Assembly (NCBI GenBank): GCA_964432205.1
Contig: CAYSMK010000013.1
Coordinates: 78,141-142,140, forward strand
Length of the DNA: 64,000 nucleotides
Reading direction: 5' to 3'
From: Geomobilibacter sp964432205
GTDB lineage: Bacteria; Desulfobacterota; Desulfuromonadia; Geobacterales; DSM-12255
Numbering within the stretch: the first letter of the stretch is position 1; every line of letters begins with the position of its first letter. Both the position numbers and the translations under genes were made by a program. Under the pieces are notes generated by a model. It worked only from the letters and a program-made list of their open reading frames with translations. It had not been told where the DNA came from and did not search any database. This document shows, piece by piece, positions 43,231 to 51,843 of this stretch.

Positions 43231-44226
43231 TCAGTTAGCTTTGTAGCCGGTGACCTTGTAGACTTCATTGACGATGTCGGCGCCGATCCGGCCGATGTTG
43301 TCCTTATGGGCCTTGTCCATCACCTTCCGCCAGGCGGCGCGCTCCTGTGCGGTCAGGGTGATGATCTGGGACTTGCCGGATTTCTTCACCGCGGCCATGG
43401 CGTCGTCGTTGTCCTTCTTGGCGATGTCGTTGGCAAACTTGGTGGCGTCCTTCATGCAGCCTTCCAGAATGGTGCGGATGTCGGCCGGCAGGCCGTTCCA
43501 GAACTTCTTGTTGACGATGACGGCATAGCCGAGGTAGCCATGGTCGGAAAGGGTCACGTACTTCTGGACCTCATGCATCTTCTGGGTGTAGAGGTTTGAG
43601 GGAGGGTTTTCCGTGCCGTTCACGACGCCGGTCTGCAGTGCCTGGTAGACCTCGGAGAAGGCCATGACCTGCGGGATGGCCCCGACGGATCGCATCTGGG
43701 CATCGAGCACCTTGGAGGACTGGATCCGCATCTTCTGGCCCCTGAAGTCATCTGCCGATTTGAGCGGCTTGTTGGCGCTCATCACCTTGAAGCCGTTGTC
43801 CCAGTAAGCCAGGCCGAGGATACCCTTGGCCTCCAGCTTGTTGAGCAGCTTGGCCCCCACCGGCCCCTGGGTGACCTTGTGGAGTTCGGCGTAGCTGTCG
43901 AAGATGAAGGGGAGATCGAATACCTCGAAATCCTTGACCCCCAGCGGAGCGAACTTGGCCAGGGACGGGGCCAGCATCTGGACAGCGCCAAGCTGCAGTG
44001 CCTCCATCTCTTCCTTGTCCTTGTAGAGCTGGCTGTTGGGGTAGACCTCCACCTTGACCCGCCCTTTGGTACGCTCTTCAGCCAGCTTCTTGAAGTAGTC
44101 GGCCGCCTGCCCTTTGGGGGTGTTGGTGGCCACAACGTGGCTGAACTTGATGACGATCGGGGCGGCCAGTGCTGTGCCGGAAAATGCGACCAGCAGGGCG
44201 AAGGTGAACAAAGCTCTCAGTTTCAT
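43231..44226 (-). CDS. dctP: TRAP transporter substrate-binding protein
   Basis: A 331-aa periplasmic protein starting at 44226 (AAGGAGTCGCGT site). The signal peptide is MKLRALFTFALLVAFSGTA-LA. It has IKFSHVVATNTPKGQAADYFKKLAEERTKG, VEVYPNSQLYKDKEEMEALQLGAVQM, DDFRGQKMRIQSSKVLDAQM and FSEVYQALQTGVVNGTENPPSN. The RIQ region carries the conserved Arg that holds the substrate carboxylate. It closely fits DctP proteins for C4-dicarboxylates. A sigma-54 promoter ends about 95 bp upstream. Confidence 0.94.
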   Translation of the reverse strand: MKLRALFTFALLVAFSGTALAAPIVIKFSHVVATNTPKGQAADYFKKLAEERTKGRVKVEVYPNSQLYKDKEEMEALQLGAVQMLAPSLAKFAPLGVKDFEVFDLPFIFDSYAELHKVTQGPVGAKLLNKLEAKGILGLAYWDNGFKVMSANKPLKSADDFRGQKMRIQSSKVLDAQMRSVGAIPQVMAFSEVYQALQTGVVNGTENPPSNLYTQKMHEVQKYVTLSDHGYLGYAVIVNKKFWNGLPADIRTILEGCMKDATKFANDIAKKDNDDAMAAVKKSGKSQIITLTAQERAAWRKVMDKAHKDNIGRIGADIVNEVYKVTGYKAN

Positions 44227-44320
44227 ACGCGACTCCTTTTCGGGTTGATGGTTACTTTTGTTGCGAAACATAATCAATCGAGCTGACGTCAAGCTGGAAC
44301 CGGAATTTAAATGACGTTCT

Positions 44321-44336
44321 AGCAATCATGATGCCA
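44321..44336 (-). promoter_or_regulatory. Sigma-54 promoter of dctPQM
   Basis: The minus strand reads TGGCATCATGATTGCT: GG at -24 and GC at -12 with exactly 10 bases between them, as sigma-54 requires. Start of transcription is expected near 44309, about 83 nt before dctP. A 14-bp palindrome (CCATTAATTAATGG, 44334-44347) abuts the -24 side. Confidence 0.85.
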
Positions 44337-44409
44337 TTAATTAATGGTGGCGTAAGGGTGCGGTTTGACGAAAAGCCCATGGATTTGGGTGGGTGGTTAG
44401 GTGAACGAG

Positions 44410-44448
44410 TGGCTGAAATTGGCCAATAGATGTGGCTGAAATTAGCCA
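44410..44448 (-). promoter_or_regulatory. Pair of activator-site repeats upstream of dctP
   Basis: Two 16-bp copies of TGGCTGAAATTGGCCA (44410-44425) and TGGCTGAAATTAGCCA (44433-44448), each with TGGC/GCCA inverted ends, lie 23 bp apart and about 75-125 bp upstream of the sigma-54 promoter. This is the layout expected of enhancer sites for the adjacent NtrC-type regulator. Confidence 0.75.
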
Positions 44449-44485
44449 GTGAAAGGGTGCTAAACTGACGTTTGAAAGCTCTTGG

Positions 44486-45850
44486 TCAGATGCCGAGTTT
44501 GCCCATCTTGTAGCGAAGCGTTCCGCGGGGGATTTTCAGCAGATCGGCGGTTTTCAGGACATTGCCGCCGCTTTTGGCGAGTGCTGCCCGTATCATCTTC
44601 CGTTCAAAGGCCTCTACCGCTTCTTCAAGACCGATCAAGCCGATCTCGGGGAGTTCCGTCCTGAGCGTCGGGGCATGCGCACCGGAGATTTCGGGCGGCA
44701 GATGGCACGCCATGAGCGTCGGGCCCTGGTTGATGATGCAGATCTTTTCAATGACGTTTTTCAGTTCCCGGATGTTGCCCGGCCAGTTATAGCTGGCAAG
44801 AAGGGCCTTTGCCTCTGCCGATATCTCCTGGAAGCCGCGCGAGAATGCCCGGCTGTATTTGTCGAGGTAAAAGGCGGCAAGCACCGGGATGTCCTCCCGC
44901 CGCTCCCGCAGTGGCGGAATGTGGATCGGGAAGACGTTCAGACGGTAGAAGAGGTCTTCCCTGAACAGCCCGCTCTTTATCGCGTCACTCAGATTACGGT
45001 TGGTTGCGGAAATTACCCTGACATCGACATCTATGTTCCTTGTCCCGCCAACCCGGCGTATCTGGCGGCTCTCCAGGACCCGGAGCAGCTTGGCCTGCAT
45101 CACCGGGTCCATTTCACCGATCTCGTCCAGGAAGATGGTCCCTTTGTTGGCTGCTTCGAACAGTCCGGTTTTCCTGGCAGAGGCATTGGTAAACGACCCT
45201 TTCTCGTGTCCGAAAAGTTCGCTTTCCAGCAGGTTTATCGGGATCGAGGCACAGTTGATCTCGATGAACGGCGCCTCGCGGCGGTCCGAGAGGTGGTGGA
45301 TCGACTTGGCGATCAGCTCCTTGCCGGTACCGGATTCACCGGTTATCAGCACCGATGCTTCGGCAAAGCGGGCGACCTCCCGCGCCTGGCGGATGATCTC
45401 CTTGAGCGATGAGTTGACCCCGACCAGCGGCACTTTTTCAAACAGCTCCAGCGCCCCCTGCCTGATGGCGCGCACCTCCCGCTTGAGGCTGGTGGTCTGC
45501 AGCGCCAGCTTGACGATGACCCTGAGCGCATCTGCCTTGAACGGCTTTTTCATGTAATGAAACGCGCCCATTTTGAGCGATGCGACAGCGCTTTCGACAG
45601 AACCGTAGCCGGTTATCACGATTACCAGCAGCTCAGGATCGATCTCTCGCAGCTCCTTCAGCACGTCCAGCCCGTTTTCCCTGCCGAGGTTGAGGTCGAG
45701 CAGCACCAGATCGATCTCCTCTGCGGAAACCAGCTCGTGCGCGGTCTTGCCGTCTGCGGCCGACAGCACCTGGTAGCCGTCCTCACCCAGTATCCGCTCT
45801 ACGTTTTCGCGGATAAACGGCTCGTCATCTATTATCAGGATCTTTTCCAT
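44486..45850 (-). CDS. NtrC-family sigma-54 response regulator
   Basis: A 454-aa protein from the ATG at 45850 (KILIIDDEP); the longer frame to 46237 is out of frame with the kinase gene and not real. The receiver domain (about 1-115) has LVLLDLNLG with the phosphoacceptor Asp. The AAA+ domain has GESGTGKELIAK (Walker A), KGTIFLDEIGEM (Walker B) and the sigma-54 contact loop GSFTNA in place of the usual GAFTGA. The C-terminal Fis-type helix-turn-helix is GNVLKTADLLKIPRGTLRYKM. It should activate dctPQM from the two repeats at 44410-44448. It overlaps the kinase gene by 26 bases. Confidence 0.93.
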   Translation of the reverse strand: MEKILIIDDEPFIRENVERILGEDGYQVLSAADGKTAHELVSAEEIDLVLLDLNLGRENGLDVLKELREIDPELLVIVITGYGSVESAVASLKMGAFHYMKKPFKADALRVIVKLALQTTSLKREVRAIRQGALELFEKVPLVGVNSSLKEIIRQAREVARFAEASVLITGESGTGKELIAKSIHHLSDRREAPFIEINCASIPINLLESELFGHEKGSFTNASARKTGLFEAANKGTIFLDEIGEMDPVMQAKLLRVLESRQIRRVGGTRNIDVDVRVISATNRNLSDAIKSGLFREDLFYRLNVFPIHIPPLRERREDIPVLAAFYLDKYSRAFSRGFQEISAEAKALLASYNWPGNIRELKNVIEKICIINQGPTLMACHLPPEISGAHAPTLRTELPEIGLIGLEEAVEAFERKMIRAALAKSGGNVLKTADLLKIPRGTLRYKMGKLGI

Positions 45851-48362
45851 TATTGTTCTCTTTCCCGTGACTTCCCATCGGCAGCTCCACGGTAAACACG
45901 GTGCCTTCGCCGCTGTTGCACTCGACCTTGATGCTGCCGTGATGCTCTTCGACAATCCTCTGCACGATTGACAGCCCAAGTCCGGTTCCGGCGCTTTTCC
46001 TGGTGAAGAACGGCTCGAAAAGCCTGGGGATGTCCTCCGCCGGGATGCCGGGGCCGGTGTCGGCAACGTTGATATACGCGCTGTCGTTAGCACAGAATGT
46101 GCCAATAGTGATCCTTCCCCCTGGCGTGACCGCCTCCAGGGCATTGCCCAGCAGGTTGAGCAGCAGCTGCCTGATCTGGTCGCTATCGAACGGGAACAGG
46201 GGGACCGGTTGACACGATGCCGAAAGTTCAACCCCATGATTCTCGCACGCCTTTCTGAAGAGTACCAGCCCCTCCTGGACCGCCATGTTCAGGTCTCCCC
46301 GGACAAAACTGGCTCTTGGCGGCGAAGAATAGGAGAGCAGGGACGAAATCAGCCGTTCGACCCGTTCGGTCTCTGCCAGGGCGTGTCCGATCAGCAGTTG
46401 GGTATTCGGGTCGAGCCCCGGCCGGTCGTGAAGGTCATCGAGCAGGAGGGTGATCCCGGTGAGCGGGTTTCTGATCTCATGGGCAATGCCGGCGGAGATC
46501 TTTCCCAGCGATGCCAGGCGGTCCATCCGGGTCATCTCCTCGCGCATCCGCTCTTTCTCGGTTTCATCGCGCATGGTGACGGTTATCCCCCGGCTTGCTT
46601 CCGGTCCGATCGGGAACACCCCGACATCCAGGTGTCTTGTGCTGCCGTTGGTTTCAATGATTACCGGAGAGCGGCCGAAGCCGCTCTTGCTCCGGAGCGA
46701 TTCCTCAATTCTTTCGGAGATAGCAGGCCAATTTCGGAATATATCCTGGAAATGCGCGCCGGGAACCCCTTCTCCCCCGATCATCCTGCTGCCGTTACGG
46801 TTGATCGAGATCAGGATTCCTGAAGGGGAAAATGCCAGTATCCCGCTGGAGATACTCTCCAGGATGCTCTCCTTGAAGTCGCGTTCCTCGATGATCTCCT
46901 TGCGTGAGTGCTGAAGCTGTGACAGCGTGTCCATCAGGCTGCTGTTCCGGTTCTCCAGTTCATCGGCCATCCGGTTGAAATCTGCCGCAAGTTCGCCGAG
47001 TTCGTCGCCCGTGTTGAGCTCGACCCTGGTGGAGCTGTTGCCGCCGGCAAGGTTCCGTGCCTGGGACGTCAGAAGCGCCAGCGGTCGGGTAATGCCGCGG
47101 GATAAGATCCAGGCGGCCGCAATGGCCAACAGGGAAGTGGCAATCAGGATGATTGCGCTTTCTCGCAGATGTTCCTGAAGACGGTTCTTTATGATCCCCA
47201 TGGCGGTCCGGGAAGGCTCGTGGAACAGGTCGGTCTGGAACCCTATGGTGACACCGCCGAATATGCCGTGCGTGCGGTAACCGCCGGTTCCATAGCGGAT
47301 GGGGGCAAAGGCCATTACCTTCCGGGCCCCGCCGACATTGGTGACATCGGCAAAACCGCTTTTTTTCTGCCTGGCCATTGCCGACACAACCGGGTAGTTG
47401 GGATGGATGAAGCCGGCATGGTCAAGGTTGAACGGGATCCTCCCCGTTTCTATGTCTGCCCTGGACGAGCGGGGGGTATAGGGGGGGACCGGCTTGCCGT
47501 CACGGTCCACCCCGCGGATGTCCCAGAATTTGGGATGGGTGATCATCCACCCCTCGTCATCGAACATGAAGGCGTAGTTGCCGCTTCGGTAGGATGGAAA
47601 GACCGTTTCCCCGACCTTTCCGGGGAGCACGTGCTGTGTGAACTCCATCAGGTGCCTGTGATCGAGGGAAAGCACCAGGAGCCCGGTTCGTCTCCCCTCT
47701 TTGGAAAAGACCGGGGTGCAGAACCGGATCACCCCCCGGTACTCCTTTCCTCCCACGGCATCCTCGGGCTCCTGCACACCGGCGAGCTGTTCCTGCTTGG
47801 TGACATGGAAACCGGTAAGATGGGTGACGTGGATTTCGTCGGGCCTAAGCTGTGCCGAGTCGCGGAAATAGGTCTCAGACCGGAACTCGGTCCGGGACGG
47901 GTCGGAAACGTCGACCAGCTGCGATTGAGGCAGCAGTTGGCCGTCCCTGATGACCAGTTGTTGCCGGCCATTGTTGGCTATCAGTTCGAGCGACCGGTAG
48001 CGCGGGATACTCTCCCGGACTTCCCGCGGCTGTTTCCTGGTTCCGGTGCGGTACCAGACAGTCTCCCGCCTGTTGTCGTAAAATGCCCGGATGGCGGCAG
48101 GCGACCCGGAGAGGCCTGCGGCCAGCCTGACATCGGCCTCGCAGTCGATCAGGAAGTCCGATATGTCGGCAGCGATCTGTCTGGCCCGCATCTCCAGATT
48201 TTCCGATGCCTGACGGTCGACAGCCGTTGATATCTGTCCGGACAGGCTGCTGCCGGTCTCTTTCAGGTTCAGGAACAGTATCCCCGAAGAAAGCCCAAGC
48301 GGCAGCAGGGAGAGCAGGAACAGGGCAAGCAGCAGTTTTTTGAAAAGCGACAACTTTTGCAT
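45825..48362 (-). CDS. Sensor histidine kinase with extracellular Cache-like domain, HAMP and PAS
   Basis: An 845-aa membrane kinase. TM1 is at about 9-30. A ~370-residue periplasmic region follows, resembling a double Cache domain (YAFMFDDEGWMITHPKFWDIRG, GFADVTNVGGARKVMAFAPI). TM2 (ESAIILIATSLLAIAAAWILS) leads to HAMP (RPLALLTSQARNLAGG) and PAS (ESISSGILAFSPSGILISIN). The kinase core has GISAGIAHEIRNPLTGI with the phosphoacceptor His, NLLGNALEAV, DTGPGIP and GTGLGLSIV. It likely senses dicarboxylates outside the cell and phosphorylates the overlapping regulator, a DctB/DctD-like arrangement. The start has an AAGGTTTGC site. Confidence 0.93.
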   Translation of the reverse strand: MQKLSLFKKLLLALFLLSLLPLGLSSGILFLNLKETGSSLSGQISTAVDRQASENLEMRARQIAADISDFLIDCEADVRLAAGLSGSPAAIRAFYDNRRETVWYRTGTRKQPREVRESIPRYRSLELIANNGRQQLVIRDGQLLPQSQLVDVSDPSRTEFRSETYFRDSAQLRPDEIHVTHLTGFHVTKQEQLAGVQEPEDAVGGKEYRGVIRFCTPVFSKEGRRTGLLVLSLDHRHLMEFTQHVLPGKVGETVFPSYRSGNYAFMFDDEGWMITHPKFWDIRGVDRDGKPVPPYTPRSSRADIETGRIPFNLDHAGFIHPNYPVVSAMARQKKSGFADVTNVGGARKVMAFAPIRYGTGGYRTHGIFGGVTIGFQTDLFHEPSRTAMGIIKNRLQEHLRESAIILIATSLLAIAAAWILSRGITRPLALLTSQARNLAGGNSSTRVELNTGDELGELAADFNRMADELENRNSSLMDTLSQLQHSRKEIIEERDFKESILESISSGILAFSPSGILISINRNGSRMIGGEGVPGAHFQDIFRNWPAISERIEESLRSKSGFGRSPVIIETNGSTRHLDVGVFPIGPEASRGITVTMRDETEKERMREEMTRMDRLASLGKISAGIAHEIRNPLTGITLLLDDLHDRPGLDPNTQLLIGHALAETERVERLISSLLSYSSPPRASFVRGDLNMAVQEGLVLFRKACENHGVELSASCQPVPLFPFDSDQIRQLLLNLLGNALEAVTPGGRITIGTFCANDSAYINVADTGPGIPAEDIPRLFEPFFTRKSAGTGLGLSIVQRIVEEHHGSIKVECNSGEGTVFTVELPMGSHGKENNNGKDPDNR

Positions 48363-48520
48363 GCAAACCTTCTTGATACGTATATTCGGTTATAGCTGAG
48401 TATGACTCCTGAATCGAAATTGGCAACAACTGTGGTGGGCTGGAACGAGAGAGCATGCGCAGGAGGGGGACTCTGAGTCAGATGGTTGGGAAAGGACAGC
48501 CGCAGAGTTTCCGGAAACAA

Positions 48521-48544
48521 AGCCGGGGGAGCGATCCCCCGGCT
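48521..48544. terminator. GC-rich hairpin
   Basis: Perfect 10-bp arms AGCCGGGGGA/TCCCCCGGCT surround a 4-nt loop. It has the same core as the TRAP terminator at 41009-41028 but no T-run. It lies between the sensor kinase and the PEP-CTERM gene. Confidence 0.6.
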
Positions 48545-48547
48545 AAA

Positions 48548-48581
48548 CCAAAGGCTGCCCCGGGACAGGGACAGCCTTTGG
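48548..48581 (-). terminator. Hairpin terminator after the PEP-CTERM gene
   Basis: Arms CCAAAGGCTG (48548-48557) and CAGCCTTTGG (48572-48581), extended by GC pairs, lie 20 bp past the stop at 48602. There is no long T-run. Confidence 0.6.
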
Positions 48582-48601
48582 TCATGGTTGCCTGTCGGCT
48601 G

Positions 48602-49168
48602 TTACGCCTTCTGGAACTTCCGCCGGTAGCCGACCAGCCCGGCCAGGCCGAGGCCGAGTAGCAGGAAGGTGCCGGGCTCGGGGACCACATTCACGTTTGC
48701 GGTTGCTGGTGTGATAGCCTCGAGAAGATCAAAATTCGGACTGAGGTCCAGCCCACCGGACACTTGACCATCAGCCAGGGTGAGCAGGCTGGTACCCAGG
48801 CCGATCCCTGTGAAGTTCAATGAGGCCAGGGTAAAGGTCCCGTTTGATAACGGGTTGATAAGGTTGATTCCGTCAAAAGCGATGTAGTTGCCGATATCGG
48901 TGAAACCGCTAACGTAGTCAAGATTAGAGTCGCCAAGTGTCGTTGAGCTCGTTTCATTGAAGCCCAGTATGGCATTGTCAAAAGATAGTTCCAGATTGAA
49001 ATAATTCAGGAACTCGCTTCCGGAAAGGGCAAGGTTGATGTCGACCGTGGTGGATTCACCCCCATGTATGGTCTGCGGAACCGGATTGATCGAGATCGTG
49101 TAGGCCATGGCCTGGCCGGACAGGATCAGGGAAGCAAGCAGGCTGAGTAAACTGAGGATCTTTTTCAT
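48602..49168 (-). CDS. PEP-CTERM protein with a cohesin-like domain
   Basis: A 188-aa exported protein. The signal peptide is about residues 1-22. Residues about 24-150 form a beta-rich domain: PVPQTIHGGESTTVDINLAL, then FNLELSFDNAILGFNE, FDGINLINPLSNGTFTLASL and NFTGIGLGTSLLTL. This order (GG-sTVDI, LSFD..IL, LA.L.F.....G...L) is that of cohesin and related domains. The C-terminus VPEPGTFLLLGLGLAGLVG followed by YRRKF is a standard PEP-CTERM sorting signal processed by exosortase. The start follows AAAGGAGAAGTGAT. It lies 93 bp downstream of a multicopper oxidase with a dockerin-like tail, so it may be the surface receptor for it. The cohesin call is by eye. Confidence 0.82.
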   Translation of the reverse strand: MKKILSLLSLLASLILSGQAMAYTISINPVPQTIHGGESTTVDINLALSGSEFLNYFNLELSFDNAILGFNETSSTTLGDSNLDYVSGFTDIGNYIAFDGINLINPLSNGTFTLASLNFTGIGLGTSLLTLADGQVSGGLDLSPNFDLLEAITPATANVNVVPEPGTFLLLGLGLAGLVGYRRKFQKA

Positions 49169-49227
49169 ATCACTTCTCCTTTGACGTGGTTTCAGGGGTG
49201 AGCCTGATGTAAAAGTCCTGCAACCGG

Positions 49228-49258
49228 ATCCCCCCTCCCCAGCCTGGGGAGGGGGGAT
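49228..49258 (-). repeat. Near-perfect GC-rich palindrome between oxidase and PEP-CTERM genes
   Basis: 15-bp arms (49228-49242 and 49244-49258) lie around a single C, directly after the oxidase stop. Without a T-run it more likely protects or splits the mRNA than ends it. Confidence 0.75.
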
Positions 49259-49261
49259 GGG

Positions 49262-51811
49262 CTACAGGATGATTTTACTGGCAACGATCCTGACGTCAAG
49301 CAGGTCGACCTTCCCGTCGCCATTCAGGTCGTAGGCCGGGTTTTTGGCGCCGGGCTTGCGGATTTCAGCCAGGATGAGACTGAGATCGGTGCGGTCAACC
49401 TTGTTGTCGCCGTTCAGGTCCGGGAAGGCCGGGTCCACTTTGACCACGTACGGTCGCATCATCTCGTTGTCCTCGTGCTCGACGATATGGCAGTGCCAGA
49501 CATAGAGGCCGGCGATGTCGAACTTGGCCTTGATCCGGGTTATCTGTCCCGGCGGGGCGACGACTGTGTCCTTGTATCCCGCTTCGTTGGGTCGCGCCGG
49601 TGCCGCAGTTCCAATCGGCGCCAAGGTGACCGGATCAAAATCCTGTCGATCGATTACCTGGAAGGATACCAGGTGAACGTGTATCGGGTGAGCGTCTACG
49701 GTGGTGTTGTAGATCTCCCAGACCTCTATGCTGTTCAGAAGTGGGGTTTCGGTGATCGGATCCATCCACATTTTCGGCACTGCAATCAGATTGCCGGTTG
49801 CTGTGTCGGTAGCAAGCACGCCCAGCAGTGCCTGACGCGGGCCCATCGGCTCAACGAGATTGCCTGAAATCGTCGGTGGGGTTACGGCTGCAGTACAATT
49901 GGTCATGAAGTTAGGGTCGCCGGGGGTGGTGCTGAAGAGTGTGCCGACGATCGCCCCGGTGACGGCGTCTAACTCCACACAGACCTGGTCGGACATCATC
50001 TCGTTGAGAGAGACCTGGCGGGTATTGGTTTCTGTGCCGAGTGGGGCCTCGAACGGGAGGGTCAGGCTGAGCACCGGGGTGCTCGGGTCTGTAGCTGAGG
50101 GGTTATCCTTGACAATAAAATCCATTACCTGGCCGCTGGTGAGGGGGTCGGCTGCTGCGTCGGGGAAGCTGCCGAACGGTCCATCCGGGGCTGTGTTTAT
50201 GATCCGGATCCGGGTACCGGCGGCGATGCCGGTGAAATCGACGATTACATCGGCGCGTTCTGCCGGCCCCATCAACAGCGCCTGTTCGGGAAAGGTGGTG
50301 GCGACAGGCGTCCCGGCTGTCCCGTCACCGGGAAGGGTGGTCACAAATCCGGTCTGAATCTTGACGACCTTGGGCAGGAACCCCTGTTCGGCGCCGATCT
50401 GGTAGAAGGGGACTTCCGCGCCAAGTGTGTCGTCTAAGTTTCCGGGTATGCCGTCTGTGTCGTTTACTACGAACATGGCGAGGTTAAGGGTCCGGGAGTT
50501 GCAGCCGTTCAGCAGGCGGAAGCGGTACTGGACCGGGTCCACATCCAGCTTCGGCCAGGTGGTGCCGTTGACCACCATGGTGTTGAAGAACGCCTCGGGG
50601 TTCCAGATCCCGGAGATGTCCGAGGGGGGGGCGCCCGCCGTGTTGTCGATGTACGGGCCGGTGAAGCCGTCGAAGAAGCTGCGGTCGGCCGGGTAGAAGA
50701 GTGAGCCGTCGGCATTGAACGAGCGGTCCTGGATCGCGATCGGAATCTCGCGGATGGTCGCGCGGTAGGCCGCGTTGAAGTTCGGGTCGCCAGTTCCGGA
50801 CGGCGCAGGGCCGGGGAGGACGTTGGCCGCCGTGTCGTGTGCGCCGCCCCGGATGAGCCAGAAACCAGCCGGTCCGGCATAAACGTTGAGGCGCGTCATC
50901 CCTAGGGCGTGGTCGTGGTACCAGAGCGTAGTGGCGGGCTGGGTATTCTCGTAGGCGTAGAATGCGGAGCCGGGAACGGTGTTGGCGTTGTTCGCCTGGG
51001 TATAGACCGTGCCTCGACCGGCATATGTTGCAGGAATCCCTTTGGTGCCGGGGGCGCCGGGAAGCCACCATGCCTCCGGATAACCGTCACTGTGCGGCTG
51101 CACATGGGCGCCGTGGACATGGGTCACCAGCGGGACCGGTCCGGTATAGGGGGCGGCGACCTCGGTGTGACAGTCGGTCCGGTTGGGGGCTCCCATGGAG
51201 CAGTTGGCCTTGGGCGGGTTGGCCCAGTGCAGGGTCTGGTCCACCAGGAACAGGTGCGGGAGGAACTTGCCGAAGTTCGGACTGGCCGGATCTTTCTCAA
51301 CCAGGTCGTTTATCCACCTGACCTTGGTTGGTGTTACCGGAACATTACCCAACTGAGACGTGACCTCAATGGTGAAGGCCGGATAGTTGAACGACGATTG
51401 TGAGCTCGGTGCCGGTGCTACCCCGACAGCCCCACCGGTAATGCCCGATGAGTTTGGGAGCGGGTCGGCAGCCCGGCCATAGCTCCAGACGGTTGTCGCA
51501 GGCAGGGGGCCTACTGGCGTCGTTCCCCCTGCAGGATCCGGAAAAGAAGATCCCCAGATCCCCCCCGGCAGAATCTGTTGCTTGAACTGCCTGACGGCGA
51601 TATCATAGTCGGCCGCAGGAGAGGGAGATGTGGTGCTTTTGGGCATCACCGGCGGGATAACCAGCGGGGTAACGTATTTGGGGATGGTGGTGGGAATGAG
51701 AGTTCCTCCAGGGACATATTCCGCAAAGGCCGGAGAAGAGGTGCCCTGGCTGAAAACGGTTAGTGCAACGATCGGTAAGAGTTTTACATGCCATCGACGA
51801 TGTTCTTTCAT
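49262..51811 (-). CDS. Secreted multicopper oxidase with C-terminal dockerin-like repeats
   Basis: An 849-aa protein. The signal peptide ends near SSPAFA (about residue 30). Copper-site motifs are all present: LVTHVHGAHVQPHSDG, TTLWYHDHALGMTRLNVYAGPAGFW, DAHPIHVHLVSFQVID and LYVWHCHIVEHEDNEMMRPY, giving type 1, 2 and 3 ligands. Residues about 797-849 contain two Ca2+-binding dockerin-type loops (DLNGDNKVDRTDLSLIL and DLNGDGKVDLLDVRIVA), a docking module. In Geobacter, OmpB-type multicopper proteins contribute to Fe(III)/Mn(IV) oxide reduction; this protein is a relative by type. The start follows AAAGGAGACAAGAC. It is in an operon with the FKBP isomerase upstream (32-bp gap) and the cohesin-like protein downstream. 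Confidence 0.92.
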   Translation of the reverse strand: MKEHRRWHVKLLPIVALTVFSQGTSSPAFAEYVPGGTLIPTTIPKYVTPLVIPPVMPKSTTSPSPAADYDIAVRQFKQQILPGGIWGSSFPDPAGGTTPVGPLPATTVWSYGRAADPLPNSSGITGGAVGVAPAPSSQSSFNYPAFTIEVTSQLGNVPVTPTKVRWINDLVEKDPASPNFGKFLPHLFLVDQTLHWANPPKANCSMGAPNRTDCHTEVAAPYTGPVPLVTHVHGAHVQPHSDGYPEAWWLPGAPGTKGIPATYAGRGTVYTQANNANTVPGSAFYAYENTQPATTLWYHDHALGMTRLNVYAGPAGFWLIRGGAHDTAANVLPGPAPSGTGDPNFNAAYRATIREIPIAIQDRSFNADGSLFYPADRSFFDGFTGPYIDNTAGAPPSDISGIWNPEAFFNTMVVNGTTWPKLDVDPVQYRFRLLNGCNSRTLNLAMFVVNDTDGIPGNLDDTLGAEVPFYQIGAEQGFLPKVVKIQTGFVTTLPGDGTAGTPVATTFPEQALLMGPAERADVIVDFTGIAAGTRIRIINTAPDGPFGSFPDAAADPLTSGQVMDFIVKDNPSATDPSTPVLSLTLPFEAPLGTETNTRQVSLNEMMSDQVCVELDAVTGAIVGTLFSTTPGDPNFMTNCTAAVTPPTISGNLVEPMGPRQALLGVLATDTATGNLIAVPKMWMDPITETPLLNSIEVWEIYNTTVDAHPIHVHLVSFQVIDRQDFDPVTLAPIGTAAPARPNEAGYKDTVVAPPGQITRIKAKFDIAGLYVWHCHIVEHEDNEMMRPYVVKVDPAFPDLNGDNKVDRTDLSLILAEIRKPGAKNPAYDLNGDGKVDLLDVRIVASKIIL

Positions 51812-51843
51812 GTCTTGTCTCCTTTCTGAGACTGAGGGGCTAC

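Noticed and set aside
44486..46237. 583-aa reading of the response regulator with a long N-terminal extension
   Set aside because: The extension is out-of-frame kinase sequence; the receiver domain begins at 45850.
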